DNA of 64,000 bases, from NCBI GenBank assembly GCA_963802095.1, contig CAWDHI010000001.1:695588-759587 (forward strand). The letters are read 5' to 3'. Source of the DNA: CAVVEQ01 sp963802095. GTDB lineage: Bacteria; Chloroflexota; Anaerolineae; Anaerolineales; Anaerolineaceae. The position numbers were made by a program, and so were the translations under genes. Below are positions 53,531-64,000 of this stretch, in pieces. Numbering within the stretch: position 1 is the stretch's first letter; the number at the start of each line of letters is the position of its first letter. A model generated the notes under the pieces. That model made no database searches. It saw nothing but the letters and a program-made list of their open reading frames with translations, and was not told the origin of the DNA.

Positions 53531-54136
53531 TTTTAGTCTCCTTTAGGAAATGGAATTGGTATCGATTTGTAACTGATATTCAATCTCCAGCGCTGGAGAA
53601 AAGCAGAGAGTTATTCAAGCATGGTCACCTCCTGGGGTTAAAACAAAAAAACCCAACCATTTCTGGCCGGGATTTGGATACGATGGGGCATAGGATATAC
53701 CCCTGCCTGGGATCCCAAATCCTTCACTAAGGGAGGGGGGGTCGGACCCAGGGACGGCTATTCAGTTGTACGTACTATACCCCCCGTGTTCACTTTTCGA
53801 CTTTCTCCACCCCCTATCTAGGTAGGTCAAAATTGGTCCGTAATTATTAAGAATGAAATGGTTTTTAATAAGTTCAATGTTTTGTTGTTATATATTTTTA
53901 TAGAGAGAATTCGCACATTTATAGGTCAATATATTTTTTTCTATAAAGGAGCAACGAATTGATGGCTGTTTCATTTATATAAATCTCCCAGAAACTGGTC
54001 TGATCAATAAATAATTTGTATTCGAATTATTGAAAGCGATTATTAGAGGAGAAAACAATTGCATTTAAACATAATCCCCCTGAAGGTGGCAATTGTCGGT
54101 CACGAAAGCGATGACGAAAATATTGCAGATTTGAGA
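53531..54136. other. Non-coding stretch with a perfect palindrome
   Basis: No gene is seen in these 606 bp. It includes the 16-bp perfect palindrome TCTCCAGCGCTGGAGA at 53584-53599, an A-tract at 53645-53651 resembling those of the neighbouring terminators, and C- and G-runs near 53730-53790. It marks the change from GC-rich element genes to the AT-rich defence genes. Confidence 0.5.
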
Positions 54137-54624
54137 TTAACTAAATAAAGTATTTTTTACAGCTTCAGAAACAATTTCAACTAGTATCTGTTTGATTGCC
54201 GATAAAATATTTTCACCAGCAACCGATAAACCCTTTTTCCATCTAACCACAGCTGTACTTGTTTTTGGGTTATCGGCTATTAAATCGGGAATAGAAGTTA
54301 TCATCAATTCTTTTTCATCTTTGGATAGATGAATTCCTTTTACTAATTCTGTAAGTGCTGAACTTTCCGAGATGTCCATGGGAATGATGAGCCGCAATAG
54401 ATACAAAAATATGGAAAATGGTGTTGAAAAAAACCTGTTGGTGAATCCACTAAACCTAAATATATTTGCTCGCCTGGAATTTCACGATCACATTTTGGGC
54501 ATTTATAAATGGTTGATTCCCCACATTTTTCGCAAAAATCCTTACGGAGTTCAGGGTAGTCAATATATCTTTTTGTTATGATGTGACCATTAAGGCAAAT
54601 TTGAGCAGTGTCGAATCAAAACAT
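54137..54624 (-). pseudogene. DUF2321-like zinc-ribbon protein, broken
   Basis: After GGAGG and ATG 54624 the third codon is TGA. The same frame then encodes FDTAQICLNGHIITKRY, FCEKCGESTIYKCPKCDREIPG and FCIYCGSSFPWT, a three-zinc-knuckle pattern that I associate with DUF2321. After FPWT the frame shifts (one base missing near 54385) and continues as SESSALTELVKGIHLSKDE to a stop at 54137. A nonsense codon plus a frameshift of the opposite sign make real decay plausible. Function of the family is unknown. Confidence 0.7.
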
Positions 54625-54683
54625 GTATTTTTTCCTCCAAATTTCTTTCTACATTCAAGAATTCGAAATGAAAAGCTTTAGGT

Positions 54684-57600
54684 TTATACTAAAGATTTAA
54701 TTAGAGTTCTTTCTTCTTCCGTCAAATCATATAAATCACAAACTAAATTATCAATTTCAGTTTCCATTAAATTGATATCGCTTATTTCCTTGAATTGATT
54801 CGCCTTGAGAAGGTCCTGAGCATAAGTAATAAGATTATTGGAAGAATGGATGGATAAATCAGGAATTGGTAGATTTTCTAAGAAGGTAGTTCGGAAACGA
54901 AGGTACCCACCACCCATGTGCATGCCACCAAATAAAACCCGATATAAAAAAGACAGAGGTCTTGAATTAATAATTGAAAGGATCGCTAATATTGGTACAT
55001 CATCTTTTGCTGCAACTCCAAAATAAACGCCTCCCTGAGGGATATATTTTTGGGTATCTAAGGTAGCCGTAATCCTTAATGCATATACTGCGAAAATTAT
55101 CTTATCCTGCATGATTTTTTTATATCTATCTGAATTTTCTGAAAGTACTTTCAATAAATCGATTTTAGAGATTCGAGTTACCTCCTTTATTTCTGACCAT
55201 TTTTCAAACTGATATTGTTTTACAATCTTGAACTCCCCGGATTTTTTTTCATATTTTTCAGGAATTCGCAATCCTTCTGAAATGCTAAGAAAATCCCCAA
55301 CCTTAGTAAACTCTTTCAGGAGTCTTTTTTGTCAAATTAATTTGGCGATCGCCAACGTTTATCGGAATTATTGAATTGGGAAAAACTAAAAACTCTTTGC
55401 GATTTAATATATAACTTGAGTCCGTCGATTCGAATAATGCATTTATGCTCTTTGCCTCACGGACGATAACTTTATCATCTGCAATTGCTTTTGAAAAAAT
55501 GGAGATAATCGGGTAATTTGCTGCCTCTTCAAAAACCCCAAGCAACAAGGTACTAATTATTTCATGATGATGAAAATCATTCAACAACATAATCGAAGCG
55601 TATAAGCAGATGTCGCCGCACAAAATTTGTTAGGCGTAATTAAAGGAAAAAGATTTTACTGAAAGTTTATGAGGCTACGACATTTTTCGAAAAACAAATA
55701 ATAAAGATCATATTTTCCATTCGCAGTTTTAAAGGATTCCTTATAAATTTCCCGATCCTCTTGTTTGATTTGATCGACCCTAACATATGGCGGATTACCA
55801 ATAACAATATCAAAACCACCATCGCTATGAAATACTTCAGAAAAATGTGTTCGAAAATCAAAATTGATTCTTGAATAATGAGGATTGAATTGTGCAGCAC
55901 TCCCTACAATTTTCAAAAAAAGTATATTTATTTCATCTCGATATTTTGATTTTTCAGAAGGGTTCGTAATATGGATATATTTTCTCTTTATGTCTTCTAA
56001 TTCTGCGGTTAGGTTAGGATCTACAAAGTAAATATCCGGAAAACTCAACGTTAAAATACCACACATTATTTTAAAGTCCAAGTTCGGAAGTGGTTTAATA
56101 TTAGTTTGATATTTTTCCTCTTGGATCACGATTGAAGACCATAAACGCAATTTAGCTATTTCAACAGCACCAGGGTCAATATCAACACCATATATAGAAT
56201 TTTCTATGCAAACCTTCTTTAAGTCATAAGACGTAAAATTCTCACGGTCATCAAGATACCCAATACAAGCCGAGCTTTAATTATTTCGTTCATCATACCT
56301 ACTGCAAAAGCCCCACTGCCTATTGCCGGGTCGCATATTTTTATATTGGCTAATTTAGAATCTAGTAATTTCGCGTTTCGACGTATTGATTCTGGCATCA
56401 AGTAAGAATATTTTTTAGTTTCATGCCCAGCTGTTTTAACACGTGTATCATGTTCGATTATTTTTTCTCCATATAATATCAAAGTCTGAATCTCAGTGGG
56501 AGAAATTGTGGTATTTTTATTTATTTCTTCACTTTGAGTAGATAAATACTGAATCAAGCTTTCCTGGCACATGTAATGAACAATTTCACGAGGAGTGTAA
56601 AAGACGCCGTATTGCTTGTTAAATTTAACCTCATGAGCTTTCCCCCCCTTTTTTACTGCAGCTTGATATTGGCTGAAGTTATCAGCCCGAATCGCATTAA
56701 ACTTTTCATAAGCTTTACCCAACAACTCTGGATCAATAGCAACCTCTTTTTCAAAAGGTTCATCCTCCCGTACAGTAAAGTTATAGCGGTCAAAAATATC
56801 GAGGATGCCATCGCCAATATCGCCTTCGTTTGTTTTATGATTGTTTGAGAATAATTCATTTGGTAAGAGAATATCGGCATGAACCCAGTCGTAATCATTC
56901 ATCGGATCAAATAATCCCCCATTCAGGAAGGGGATTTTGCAGTTGAACCGGCTGTAATAATGGTCATCGTGGCTGTGGTCAATCCTTAGAGCATCATAAA
57001 AAAGAGGTTCGAGAATATCATTGAAAAAATCATGATATTCCCCATGTTTTTTCTGGTAAAGTTCTCGCAAGAATTGCTTTGAACCTGTGCCCCCACTCAC
57101 CATCCCGAGGTACTCCGAACCAACCCTTTTTCTGTAGGAAATATAAAAAGATGATTTGGCCTAGTAGTTTCTTGGCGAAATCGACTGTGTTAATACCCTT
57201 ACTTTGAAAATCCGTTTTTATTTTGGGATTTGTAAGAATTTCTTTATCAAGAGCTATCTTAAATATGAATGAACAATCCACGGTATTTTTCAAAGAACTC
57301 GTGAGTGACTTTTTCGATATTAAATGCGTTTTCCAGTTGGTCCAAAGTTGGATCCTGACTATCATTCACCATAATGGGATAAAGTCGACTCTGGGCAGTA
57401 TGGCTTTTTTCGTTTATACCTACCAGGAACGACCAGCGGCACGGGAGTGAATTCCTCCACTCCGCGGAACTTTCCATTTTTCTCAATCAATTGGTATTCC
57501 ATTTTTATCAGTGAAAATCGCCAATCATTCCCATTTGGCGAAACAAATGCCACTAATGCAGCATCCTTCTGGCTTTCTTTTTGCAAATACCAGGCTATCA

Positions 57601-57880
57601 AATTTCTCTGCATCGTCCGCGCCTGGTCGATAGAAGTCTCTTTCTTCAGGTAAACGATAAACAGCATAATCTGATCATTGCCGGTTGTATATTTACCGAT
57701 TCGTTCGAATTTCTGCACGTAATCCTTGAATTTATCGGGAATATATGCACCAGAGTCAATTCTCGCACCGTCATCATCGTAATGATTCAGAAGCTCTTTC
57801 AAGAATTTGATATATTTTATGCGATCAAATTTCGCTTCAAGAAGTCTATCTACGAGCTTAACCGCCTGCTGTTTATCCAT
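54684..57880 (-). pseudogene. Eco57I/type IIG-like DNA methylase-restriction protein, multiply frameshifted
   Basis: Fragments in all three frames line up as one protein of about 1,060 residues starting MDKQQAVKLVDRLLEAKFDR at 57880. An N-terminal region is followed by KKLLGQIIFLYFLQKKGWFG, then FNKQYGVFYTPREIVHYM, the SAM-binding motif CDPAIGSGAFAVGMM (near 56290-56330), the catalytic motif IVIGNPPYVR (near 55790) and a TaqI-like specificity region ending GGGYLRFRTTFLENLPIP. It would methylate and perhaps cut DNA. At least six frame changes are needed. It is AT-rich compared with the chromosome. The helicase gene lies 3 nt upstream, so both form one unit. Confidence 0.85.
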
Positions 57881-57883
57881 TAT

Positions 57884-60800
57884 TTAGTCCTCTCTTAAAT
57901 ACATCGATAGGATCACTTCTCGTTTGCCGGTTGTTATTGGGTTTTGTTCAGCATAATGGGCTTCCAGAAATTTCACAGGGATATTTTTTTGCAGGACTGC
58001 CAACACCTTGAGAGGTTGGCTTATTTGTTCCCTGTTTAAGGAATCCAATGCTTGCATGGTGGTCTTTGCGGTATGCCTGGGAATTGCCCCTTGCTCCAAA
58101 CGATTTTCCAGTTTGGCCACAAAAGCTTCCTGGTCATCGGTTAATTGCTGGGTGTTTTTTAAAAACAGCTCGCAGTATTCCCAAAATTTTATGTGCGTTA
58201 TCCTTCCCGATCTGGGTTGGATGTTCTATGAGGTCTTCAGTTGTAGCGTTGATAAATGCAGTTTTATTCTTATCGAGAAGCTCAAAATAATTCCCCGGGT
58301 AAGTCTTTTTTTGTTTCATCAGGGTTGGTTTCCAGGGTTTCTGCAGCGGTGATGAAATCCAGCTCACTGGTTTGGTTTTTCAATCCTGATAGGAAAAACT
58401 TCTGAACCTTCCCCTTGCGGAAAAAAGTTAATAAAGAATTGGCCTTATTCGGTTTAAGTTTCGCAGAGCGTGATTTTTTTGGTAAGTACTGGATCTTCTC
58501 AAACAGAGAAGGATCCTCTTCTCGGATTTGTTTTAGATAGGAAAGATACTTGAGCTCGCTCTTCTCGGATTCATCCTCACCTGTCAAAGTTTTCTTTGAA
58601 GTTAATCGATCAAACAGTTCATGAGACCCTATTGGCTCTCCATCGGTCAGTAAAGCGGAATCACCACCAAGAAGGGTCAAAAATGCATTGATCTTAGCCT
58701 CCGCAGCTTCTTTTAATTTGATTTCATCGTTTGATTGACGGGTTGGAAAGAAATTAGATGTTGCAGTCGGTCTCGAATTTGGTGTCCACCCTATTGATAC
58801 GCCCCCACCCTTTGCATCATACGGGTTGGGTTCCAGGGAATATCATAATTGATAACCACGTTTGAACGGTGCAAGTTGACGCCTTCGGAAAGGACTTCAG
58901 TTGAAACTAAAATCCTGTAATCATCTTTGGGGTGGCGCATTTTTGCGTCAAAATTCTGAACCACAACATCACGAACAGCTTCCCCTGACCCTCCCGAAAA
59001 ACACAGCGTCGAGTTGGGGAGTTTTGCGTTGATGTGCTCTGTGGGATTCTCAGCCGTTTCCTTTGATTCAGTAAAAAGAACCACCTTATTAGTTTTCAGG
59101 TATTGGTTTGACAAGTTTCGATAACAAGGTTAATAGTTTGGGGTCACGCTTCACCGTTGCCCACATATCTTGAACTTCACGCAGAAGAGCCAAATCTCTT
59201 TGCAGGTCAAGGATGAAATCTTCCGTGAATTCATCGCTGGGGTGTACTTCTGCCTTGCCTTCATCGATTAGTTTTTGAATGGCTTCATCGTCGTCCTGCT
59301 CGAGGAATTCGAATATCTTATTGATATTCTTTTTACTCAGATACACTTTCCCGTTTTTAAGTTGGGGTCAAATACTTCGTACGAATGGATAAACCTCTCT
59401 AAAGATTTTTGGAATGCAAAAAAGCTGCTTTCCAGACGCTTGACCAACAGGATCTTCATGAACCTACCCATGTTTAATTGGGATTGTTTGATTAGCTGGT
59501 CAATGGGGCCATCGTAATATAGTAAAGGGGTGTATCTAGCATATAGGAATTTTTTGGAAATTAGTTCTATAGTTTTGCTAAATCTCAAATCTTCGTGTTC
59601 ATCCAGTTCGTAATAAAGTGGTTCAGGGTTGGCAACTTCGGGAAATTTTAAGTGCTGGTTTTTCAGATCGTTTGAGAAATACAGGATGATCTCTGTTCTG
59701 GTTCTTCGGACCATCAGATATTTCAGTACTTTTTCACGAATTTCATTCGCGTTTTCTTTTACTACCCGCAAGTACTCATCATGGTCTTTTTGTCGGTCTA
59801 GGTTTTTTAGCTTTCCAGCCAGTCTGACAAAGAACGTCTCGAGATCAGGTAGGTTGGGGATTGTACTTTTCCTAGCGTTTTGAAATAATTTGACCTGGCT
59901 CAAAATATCTTTGGGTGAATTGTTGTAAGGGGTAGCAGTGACCAAAATCACCCGTTTACCGCGGCAAATTTCTGCCAATTTATCATACGACATGGTTGTT
60001 TCTGTGCGGAACCGGTGCGCTTCATCAATAATGATGTTGGTGTATTTTTCGGTTCCCTGCCTTAGGATTTCATCGAGCTTACCAATCGATTCACAGTCCG
60101 CGGCTATCTTGAAATCAGAAAGTGCGTTCGGCCATGATCGGGATTATCGCGGTCTAATAAAACAGGTGGAGCGATAACCAAGGTTCTGCCACTGATTTGC
60201 CCAGCCAGTAACGTTGCTATATACGTCTTACCTAAACCAACAACATCAGAAATAAAGACACCGCCATATTGTTCAAGGATTTTCTTGGCATTGATAACGG
60301 CTTGCTCCTGATATTCCAATTTCATGAAATTTTCGGGTAAATAATTTAAAATGTCATCCGCCTGGCCTAATTCATCTTTAAAATATTCATATAAAAACTT
60401 TAGGTAGAGATGGTATGGAAGTTTTCTTCGTTTAGCCAGGTTTTTTTTCTCAACCGTATCAATGTATTTATCACTAACATCAACTGCGTCTTTCCATAAT
60501 TCCTCAAACTTATCCTTCGCAAATTGATAATCAACGCTGTTTTTAGCTCTACATTGAATTCTAGATTGTCTTCCAAACCCGCCTGGGTGAAATTACTTGA
60601 ACCAGTAATAATCCTTCCAATCCCGGTCTCCTTCCTGAAAACTAATGATATAGAGTTTGGCATGAAGGTTTTGGGGATAAAATCCTTTTTATTTCGAGTT
60701 TCTTACTTTTTACCCATTCGATAAATTTAACTACGCCCTGTTCCACATAAAGAGTATCCTGAGATTCATCTAATTCCTCAGCCACAAGATTTCCAAAAAG

Positions 60801-61074
60801 CTCCTTGGATTCTGCCATGGGAGAACACCATCTCATACTGGTGGTCTTGCTTTGCCTCCTCAAGAAGGTCTATTGCTTCACAGTTTGTACTAATCCCTAT
60901 AAGAATTCGGATTTTTTCGGTGGATTCTAATGCTGGATATAAACTATAAAACCCGCTAGTGAAAAAATATCCTACCAAGGCATCAAAAAAACGTGCGTCT
61001 TTAATCAGCACGTTGAATCGATCTTTCAGGGTTTTTCCGGGCTCATTGGTGATGAAGGTTAAGTCATTGTTCAT
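57884..61074 (-). pseudogene. PLD-nuclease/SNF2-type helicase, multiply frameshifted
   Basis: The fragments order into one protein of about 1,060 residues. N-terminus MNNDLTFITNEPGKTLKDRF; a phospholipase-D-like half with NLHAKLYI (HXK, near 60660) and GSSNFTQAGLEDN; then helicase motif I DVVGLGKTYIATLLAGQ (near 60230), TATPYNNSPKD (motif III), and VSTEVLSEGVNLHRS with NPTRMMQRVG (motifs V-VI, near 58850). The C-terminal 300 residues are lysine-rich and unassigned. At least seven frame changes are required. Together with the methylase gene it forms a defence-type restriction pair. Confidence 0.83.
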
Positions 61075-61469
61075 TCACAACCCTATATACAACCAACTAA
61101 TTTGCTGGGGATATTATTCAAAGATAACTAAAGATTTCCCAATTAACTATAATCATTTATTTAACTCATTCTACAAGAGCCGGGAGTCTGCGTCAATTTC
61201 GGTAGAAATTTTTATTGATCATTTAAATCTTCAGCTTTGAAGCTCTTGTATTTTTTTAGTGGTTGAATCTGTCACATAATTCTCTTCGGGAGGGAAGATA
61301 CCCGGGGTGGATAAATAATGCAAGTAATTTGGAGATGAAGATGGGAAAAACTAGAGGGCATATCCAAAAGATCTCACGGTCAGAATTCAGATCCCAGCGA
61401 AAATCAAAACCGGTATCAGACAAACTGAAAAGGCAATACAGAAATAGAGGAAGAAGTACCGGCTTATCT
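61075..61469. other. Intergenic stretch, no supported gene
   Basis: This stretch is AT-rich. A short basic plus-strand frame (61341-61505, start MGKTRGHIQKISRSEF) and a minus-strand frame opposite it are both possible but have no family pattern, so neither is called. It may contain the right boundary of the element, but no copy of the tRNA 3' end was seen. Confidence 0.4.
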
Positions 61470-62536
61470 TCAAGTGGATCTTCCGCAAACCAGCCTGCTG
61501 GATAAGAACCCAATTGCTAGGCAAGCAAGTAACAGCATCGCGATATGGACAGGTTTGCTTTGCAATCCAGGAATCAATCCCACAAGAGCCATCGGAATAA
61601 TAAACGCTTCAATTGCAAAATCTTTTTTCGAAACGTGAGCGAGCCTGTCGAAGCACCGCCATTCGGCCAGGAAGAAAAAAACACTAAAAAACACAACAAC
61701 GGCAAATACGGTACCATCCAACGGATCTTCCAGGGACCCAGCACAGGCAATAAATATAATAAACCCCGAAGGGAACAACCAGGCAAGCCAATATATGAAG
61801 CGCTTGAAAACACCGTGCTGCAAATACTTTTCCGGAGGTCTTTCAGACTTAGGTTTTTTAACTACCTTAGGTTTTTTAACCGCTCCGGGGAACGGTACCC
61901 GGGCAAGGACCCAGGCAACGCCGGCTGAGGTGTAGAGGATAAAGACTGCCAGGTCAAAATAGTGCTGGCCATGGAGACCGGGAATGAGAGCAGCGCGTTC
62001 GAAAGTGAAGTCGTCGTAAAGCCAGAAGCCGAAGAGGCCGAGGCCGAAGACGATCGCGTAATCCTTGAACCAGGACCAGGGGACCGGGACGCGCTTGATA
62101 CGGAAGTATGCGAAGTGTAATAACGCCCCTGGAAGAAGGTAAACCAGCAGGATACCGGCTAAAGCTTAGGAGACGATCATAATTGGGGAAGTTCCGCGCT
62201 AACAACACGAAGTAAGCAGCATATAAAAAGAGCAAGGTCATCAGGGTTATTGTGTGAATCAACATCTGCATGGGAATCCAAAAAAGTGCGCGAGGTAATT
62301 TCGTGCGCAGGTATGACCATTGAATGATCCCACCAACGAATGGAAAAAGGAAAAATGCCCCCAAAAATAATTTCCTGCCGAAATCAGGAGAGACTGCGGG
62401 AGGCTGGATTGATCAAGAATGATACCTGCGAAGAGAGCGGCCGGAGGAAGCAGGAACAGGAAGAACCAAGCCAGCCAGACTTAATGGAGAATCCTGATTT
62501 TGGAACGGCTTGAACGGAATCCGGGGTTGTTACCAT
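61470..62536 (-). pseudogene. Multi-pass membrane protein, frameshifted
   Basis: ATG 62536 follows GAGGGAGG, a strong site (start MVTTPDSVQAVPKSGFSI). The gene reads through WLAWFFLFLLPPAALFAG, LGAFFLFPFVGGIIQWSYL, LIHTITLMTLLFLYAAYFVLL, a second segment around PWSWFKDYAIVFGLGLFGFW, a repeated VKKPKVVKKPK linker, and three last helices ending at 61470. About 355 residues with about nine helices. At least three frame changes interrupt it. No family recognised. Confidence 0.65.
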
Positions 62537-62849
62537 TTTTCCTCCCTCTTTGAGAATATTTTACAGGAAAAGGTGTAAGGGAGTGCGGATTCGATGTGGT
62601 TAAAAAAAAGAACGGTTCCTTAGATACTTTCAATTTCCGTCGCTTGTCAATAATAAAATCCTGGGGTGACCCAGGGGGCGATTGGATCTGATGGAGAGGG
62701 GTCGCCTGAAGAAATATTCTGAACAATACGCTAAAAACCAACCCTATCAAGTAGACAAACCCCACAAATAATGCGCCTAGCAGGAAGTACCGTAAGATGA
62801 CAAAGGCAGCACCTAGAATGGCTAGAAAGAATAATTTAATTGTGTTCAT
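62481..62849 (-). CDS. Small membrane protein
   Basis: The first 80 residues hold two or three hydrophobic helices (IKLFFLAILGAAFVILRYFLL, VYLIGLVFSVLFRIFL) and a PPGSP linker. The last 45 residues look unlike real coding sequence and overlap the next gene by 56 nt. One T fewer in the T-run near 62610 would end the protein at TAA there, so the true C-terminus is uncertain. Confidence 0.55.
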   Translation of the reverse strand: MNTIKLFFLAILGAAFVILRYFLLGALFVGFVYLIGLVFSVLFRIFLQATPLHQIQSPPGSPQDFIIDKRRKLKVSKEPFFFLTTSNPHSLTPFPVKYSQRGRKNGNNPGFRSSRSKIRILH

Positions 62850-62863
62850 TTTTCCATTCGGAT

Positions 62864-63358
62864 TTACTCGTTATTAATATTTAACCAACATACATTCGTG
62901 AGGTCAAAAATTCCATTAATTGTTTCCCATTCAGAATCAGTTTTATAAACAAAATAATCCCACATATACTCTTTCGAATACAGTCTGTGAATGGTAGGAT
63001 TGGGATCCCCAAAAACAGCCTCCCAATCGTTGGTTTCAATCACATACCCTCTTGAGAGTCTAATGAAACCTTTCAAGTCTGATGCAACAGTTTCTTCGCT
63101 CGTGTAATCCACATCGGGAATCATCATCGGACATAACATTGCATTTTCAACTGCGCCGCCCGTCCCAAAGCATCTGCCAATTTCTTTGAGTTGCATTCCA
63201 CCTGGACATTCTTAATCAATCCTGTACAATGCTGCTTCAAGAGTACTTTTCGTTGTCCTTACAGCATCAAGGGTAGCATCTACAGAAGTTACTTTTACTT
63301 ATGCAGATGAGTTTGAATAAATCAATCCACCCGCAAAGGTCAGGATCACTACACCCAT
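62864..63358 (-). pseudogene. Membrane-anchored protein interrupted by two in-frame stop codons
   Basis: In one continuous frame the minus strand reads MGVVILTFAGGLIYSNSSA, TAA, VKVTSVDATLDAVRTTKSTL (start of a 27-residue stretch), TAA, ECPGGMQLKEIGRCFGTGGA and on to LNINNE. The N-terminal hydrophobic helix and the polar remainder look like a single anchored or pilin-like protein. Two nonsense codons without a frameshift indicate true decay. The last part alone (62864-63196) is open but unlikely to be made. Confidence 0.55.
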
Positions 63359-63390
63359 ATTGGCTATAAATACAATGTACTTTTTTGAAT

Positions 63391-63678
63391 CTATAATAAT
63401 CCTCGAAATATGTGATTATTTTTGGAAAGCAAAGGTGGACTGGCTGGAACACCCTTTTCGATGAGAAAAATCACCCAATCCAATTCGGCGACGATTTCAT
63501 CTTCGGTATGGTGCGAATTGTGGGTTAGGCGCAAAATCCGACGCTCTTCTTGACTCTTGAATTCATAGACAAAGTTGGTCACCTCGTCCAGAAGGACGGT
63601 TTCTCCAGTCGCATTCCATTTACTGGCAGCTTCAGCAATATATTCTGGCTGCAATAAAGATGCGATGCTTTCTTCCAT
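63391..63678 (-). pseudogene. Truncated phosphotransferase (APH/choline kinase family), N-terminal part
   Basis: The 95-residue fragment from ATG 63678 covers the start of a kinase-like N-lobe: FVYEFKSQEERRILRLTHNS (Lys/Arg of the ATP site) and DEIVAELDWVIFLIEKGVPA, a pattern of aminoglycoside/homoserine phosphotransferases. The catalytic lobe (HGDLH-type loop) is missing: the frame ends at 63391 and no continuation is seen downstream. A remnant, not a working enzyme. Confidence 0.6.
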
Positions 63679-63849
63679 ATCAGTTTCCTGGGAAATCAAG
63701 GATTTATGAACGGAGGGCACATTTCCTGGGCGGTGCAGCTAATTAGATTGCTTTTCCTGCGGTGAATCTGGCTCTCGACAAGCGATACTGTCAATAAATT
63801 CCGCTATTTTCCTTTAGGGACCGAAATTCTATTGCTGTCAGATATTTAC

Positions 63850-64000
63850 TTATTCTTCATCACGATCCTTATATTCGTCAATAATGCGCTTCTCCTCACG
63901 CTTATAGAACTCACCTAATTCCTTCAATGTAACTGCAAACCTTGAAAAACCGGCATTCTCTACATCATCAGCTTTTCGTATGAACTGCTCAGCCAGCTCT
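63850..64000 (-). CDS. C-terminus of an unidentified protein (5' end outside window)
   Basis: An open minus-strand frame enters at the window edge and ends at TAA 63852-63850 with a highly charged helical tail (KELGEFYKREEKRIIDEYKD). About 50 residues are visible; the family cannot be told. Confidence 0.55.
   Translation of the reverse strand, partial: ELAEQFIRKADDVENAGFSRFAVTLKELGEFYKREEKRIIDEYKDRDEE

Overview
The window looks like a chromosomal segment of a bacterium with a fermentative, amino-acid-using lifestyle. A member of Chloroflexota (Anaerolineae-like) is my best guess. That rests on the mix of a split glycine dehydrogenase, a tungsten-type aldehyde:ferredoxin oxidoreductase, an ADP-forming acyl-CoA synthetase, a tiny Flp-type pilin and very large TPR proteins. 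It is an inference; no rRNA is present to test it.

Layout. (1) 1-18.3 kb is a catabolic region: a partial aldehyde ferredoxin oxidoreductase, an MFS transporter, gcvH-gcvPA-gcvPB, a 48-residue Flp pilin, then an Lrp/AsnC regulator followed by a saccharopine-dehydrogenase-family enzyme, an APC permease (frameshifted), a putrescine-aminotransferase homologue and an SSS symporter. Facing these on the minus strand are two more class III aminotransferases and a CoA-acylating aldehyde dehydrogenase. Together they can take up amines or amino acids, transaminate them to aldehydes and oxidise these to acyl-CoA or acids. The ADP-forming CoA ligase at 44.3 kb can then recover ATP, and a threonine dehydrogenase at 41.1 kb can feed glycine to Gcv. 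(2) 18.4-21.2 kb is alaS. (3) 21.3-34.4 kb is the most striking part, a self-contained sigma-54 locus on the minus strand. The regulatory operon rpoN - cytosolic sensor kinase - NtrC-type activator without a DNA-binding domain is followed by an operon encoding a small membrane protein, two adjoining TPR proteins (probably one giant protein) and a TPR protein fused to a C25 (gingipain/caspase-fold) protease. Both operons start at near-perfect -24/-12 promoters that share an identical 12-nt stretch.

(4) 34.5-46.9 kb is housekeeping: a class I aminotransferase, hflX, rpmF, a SpoIIE-type phosphatase, a P-loop protein, secDF, an SDR threonine dehydrogenase, a glycerate 2-kinase and the CoA ligase. 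(5) At 46,974 a tRNA-Pro(GGG) with encoded CCA is followed directly by a tyrosine integrase, an excisionase, a RepA-like ATPase, ArdC-like, RadC and other small mobile-element genes, then an AT-rich decayed defence island (an Eco57I-type methylase/restriction gene and a PLD-SNF2 helicase). This is an integrative element inserted at the tRNA. Most of its larger genes carry frameshifts, nearly all consistent with single extra bases, so assembly error and true decay must be told apart. (6) 61.5-64 kb holds broken membrane and phosphotransferase genes and the end of a further gene. The right end of the element was not found.
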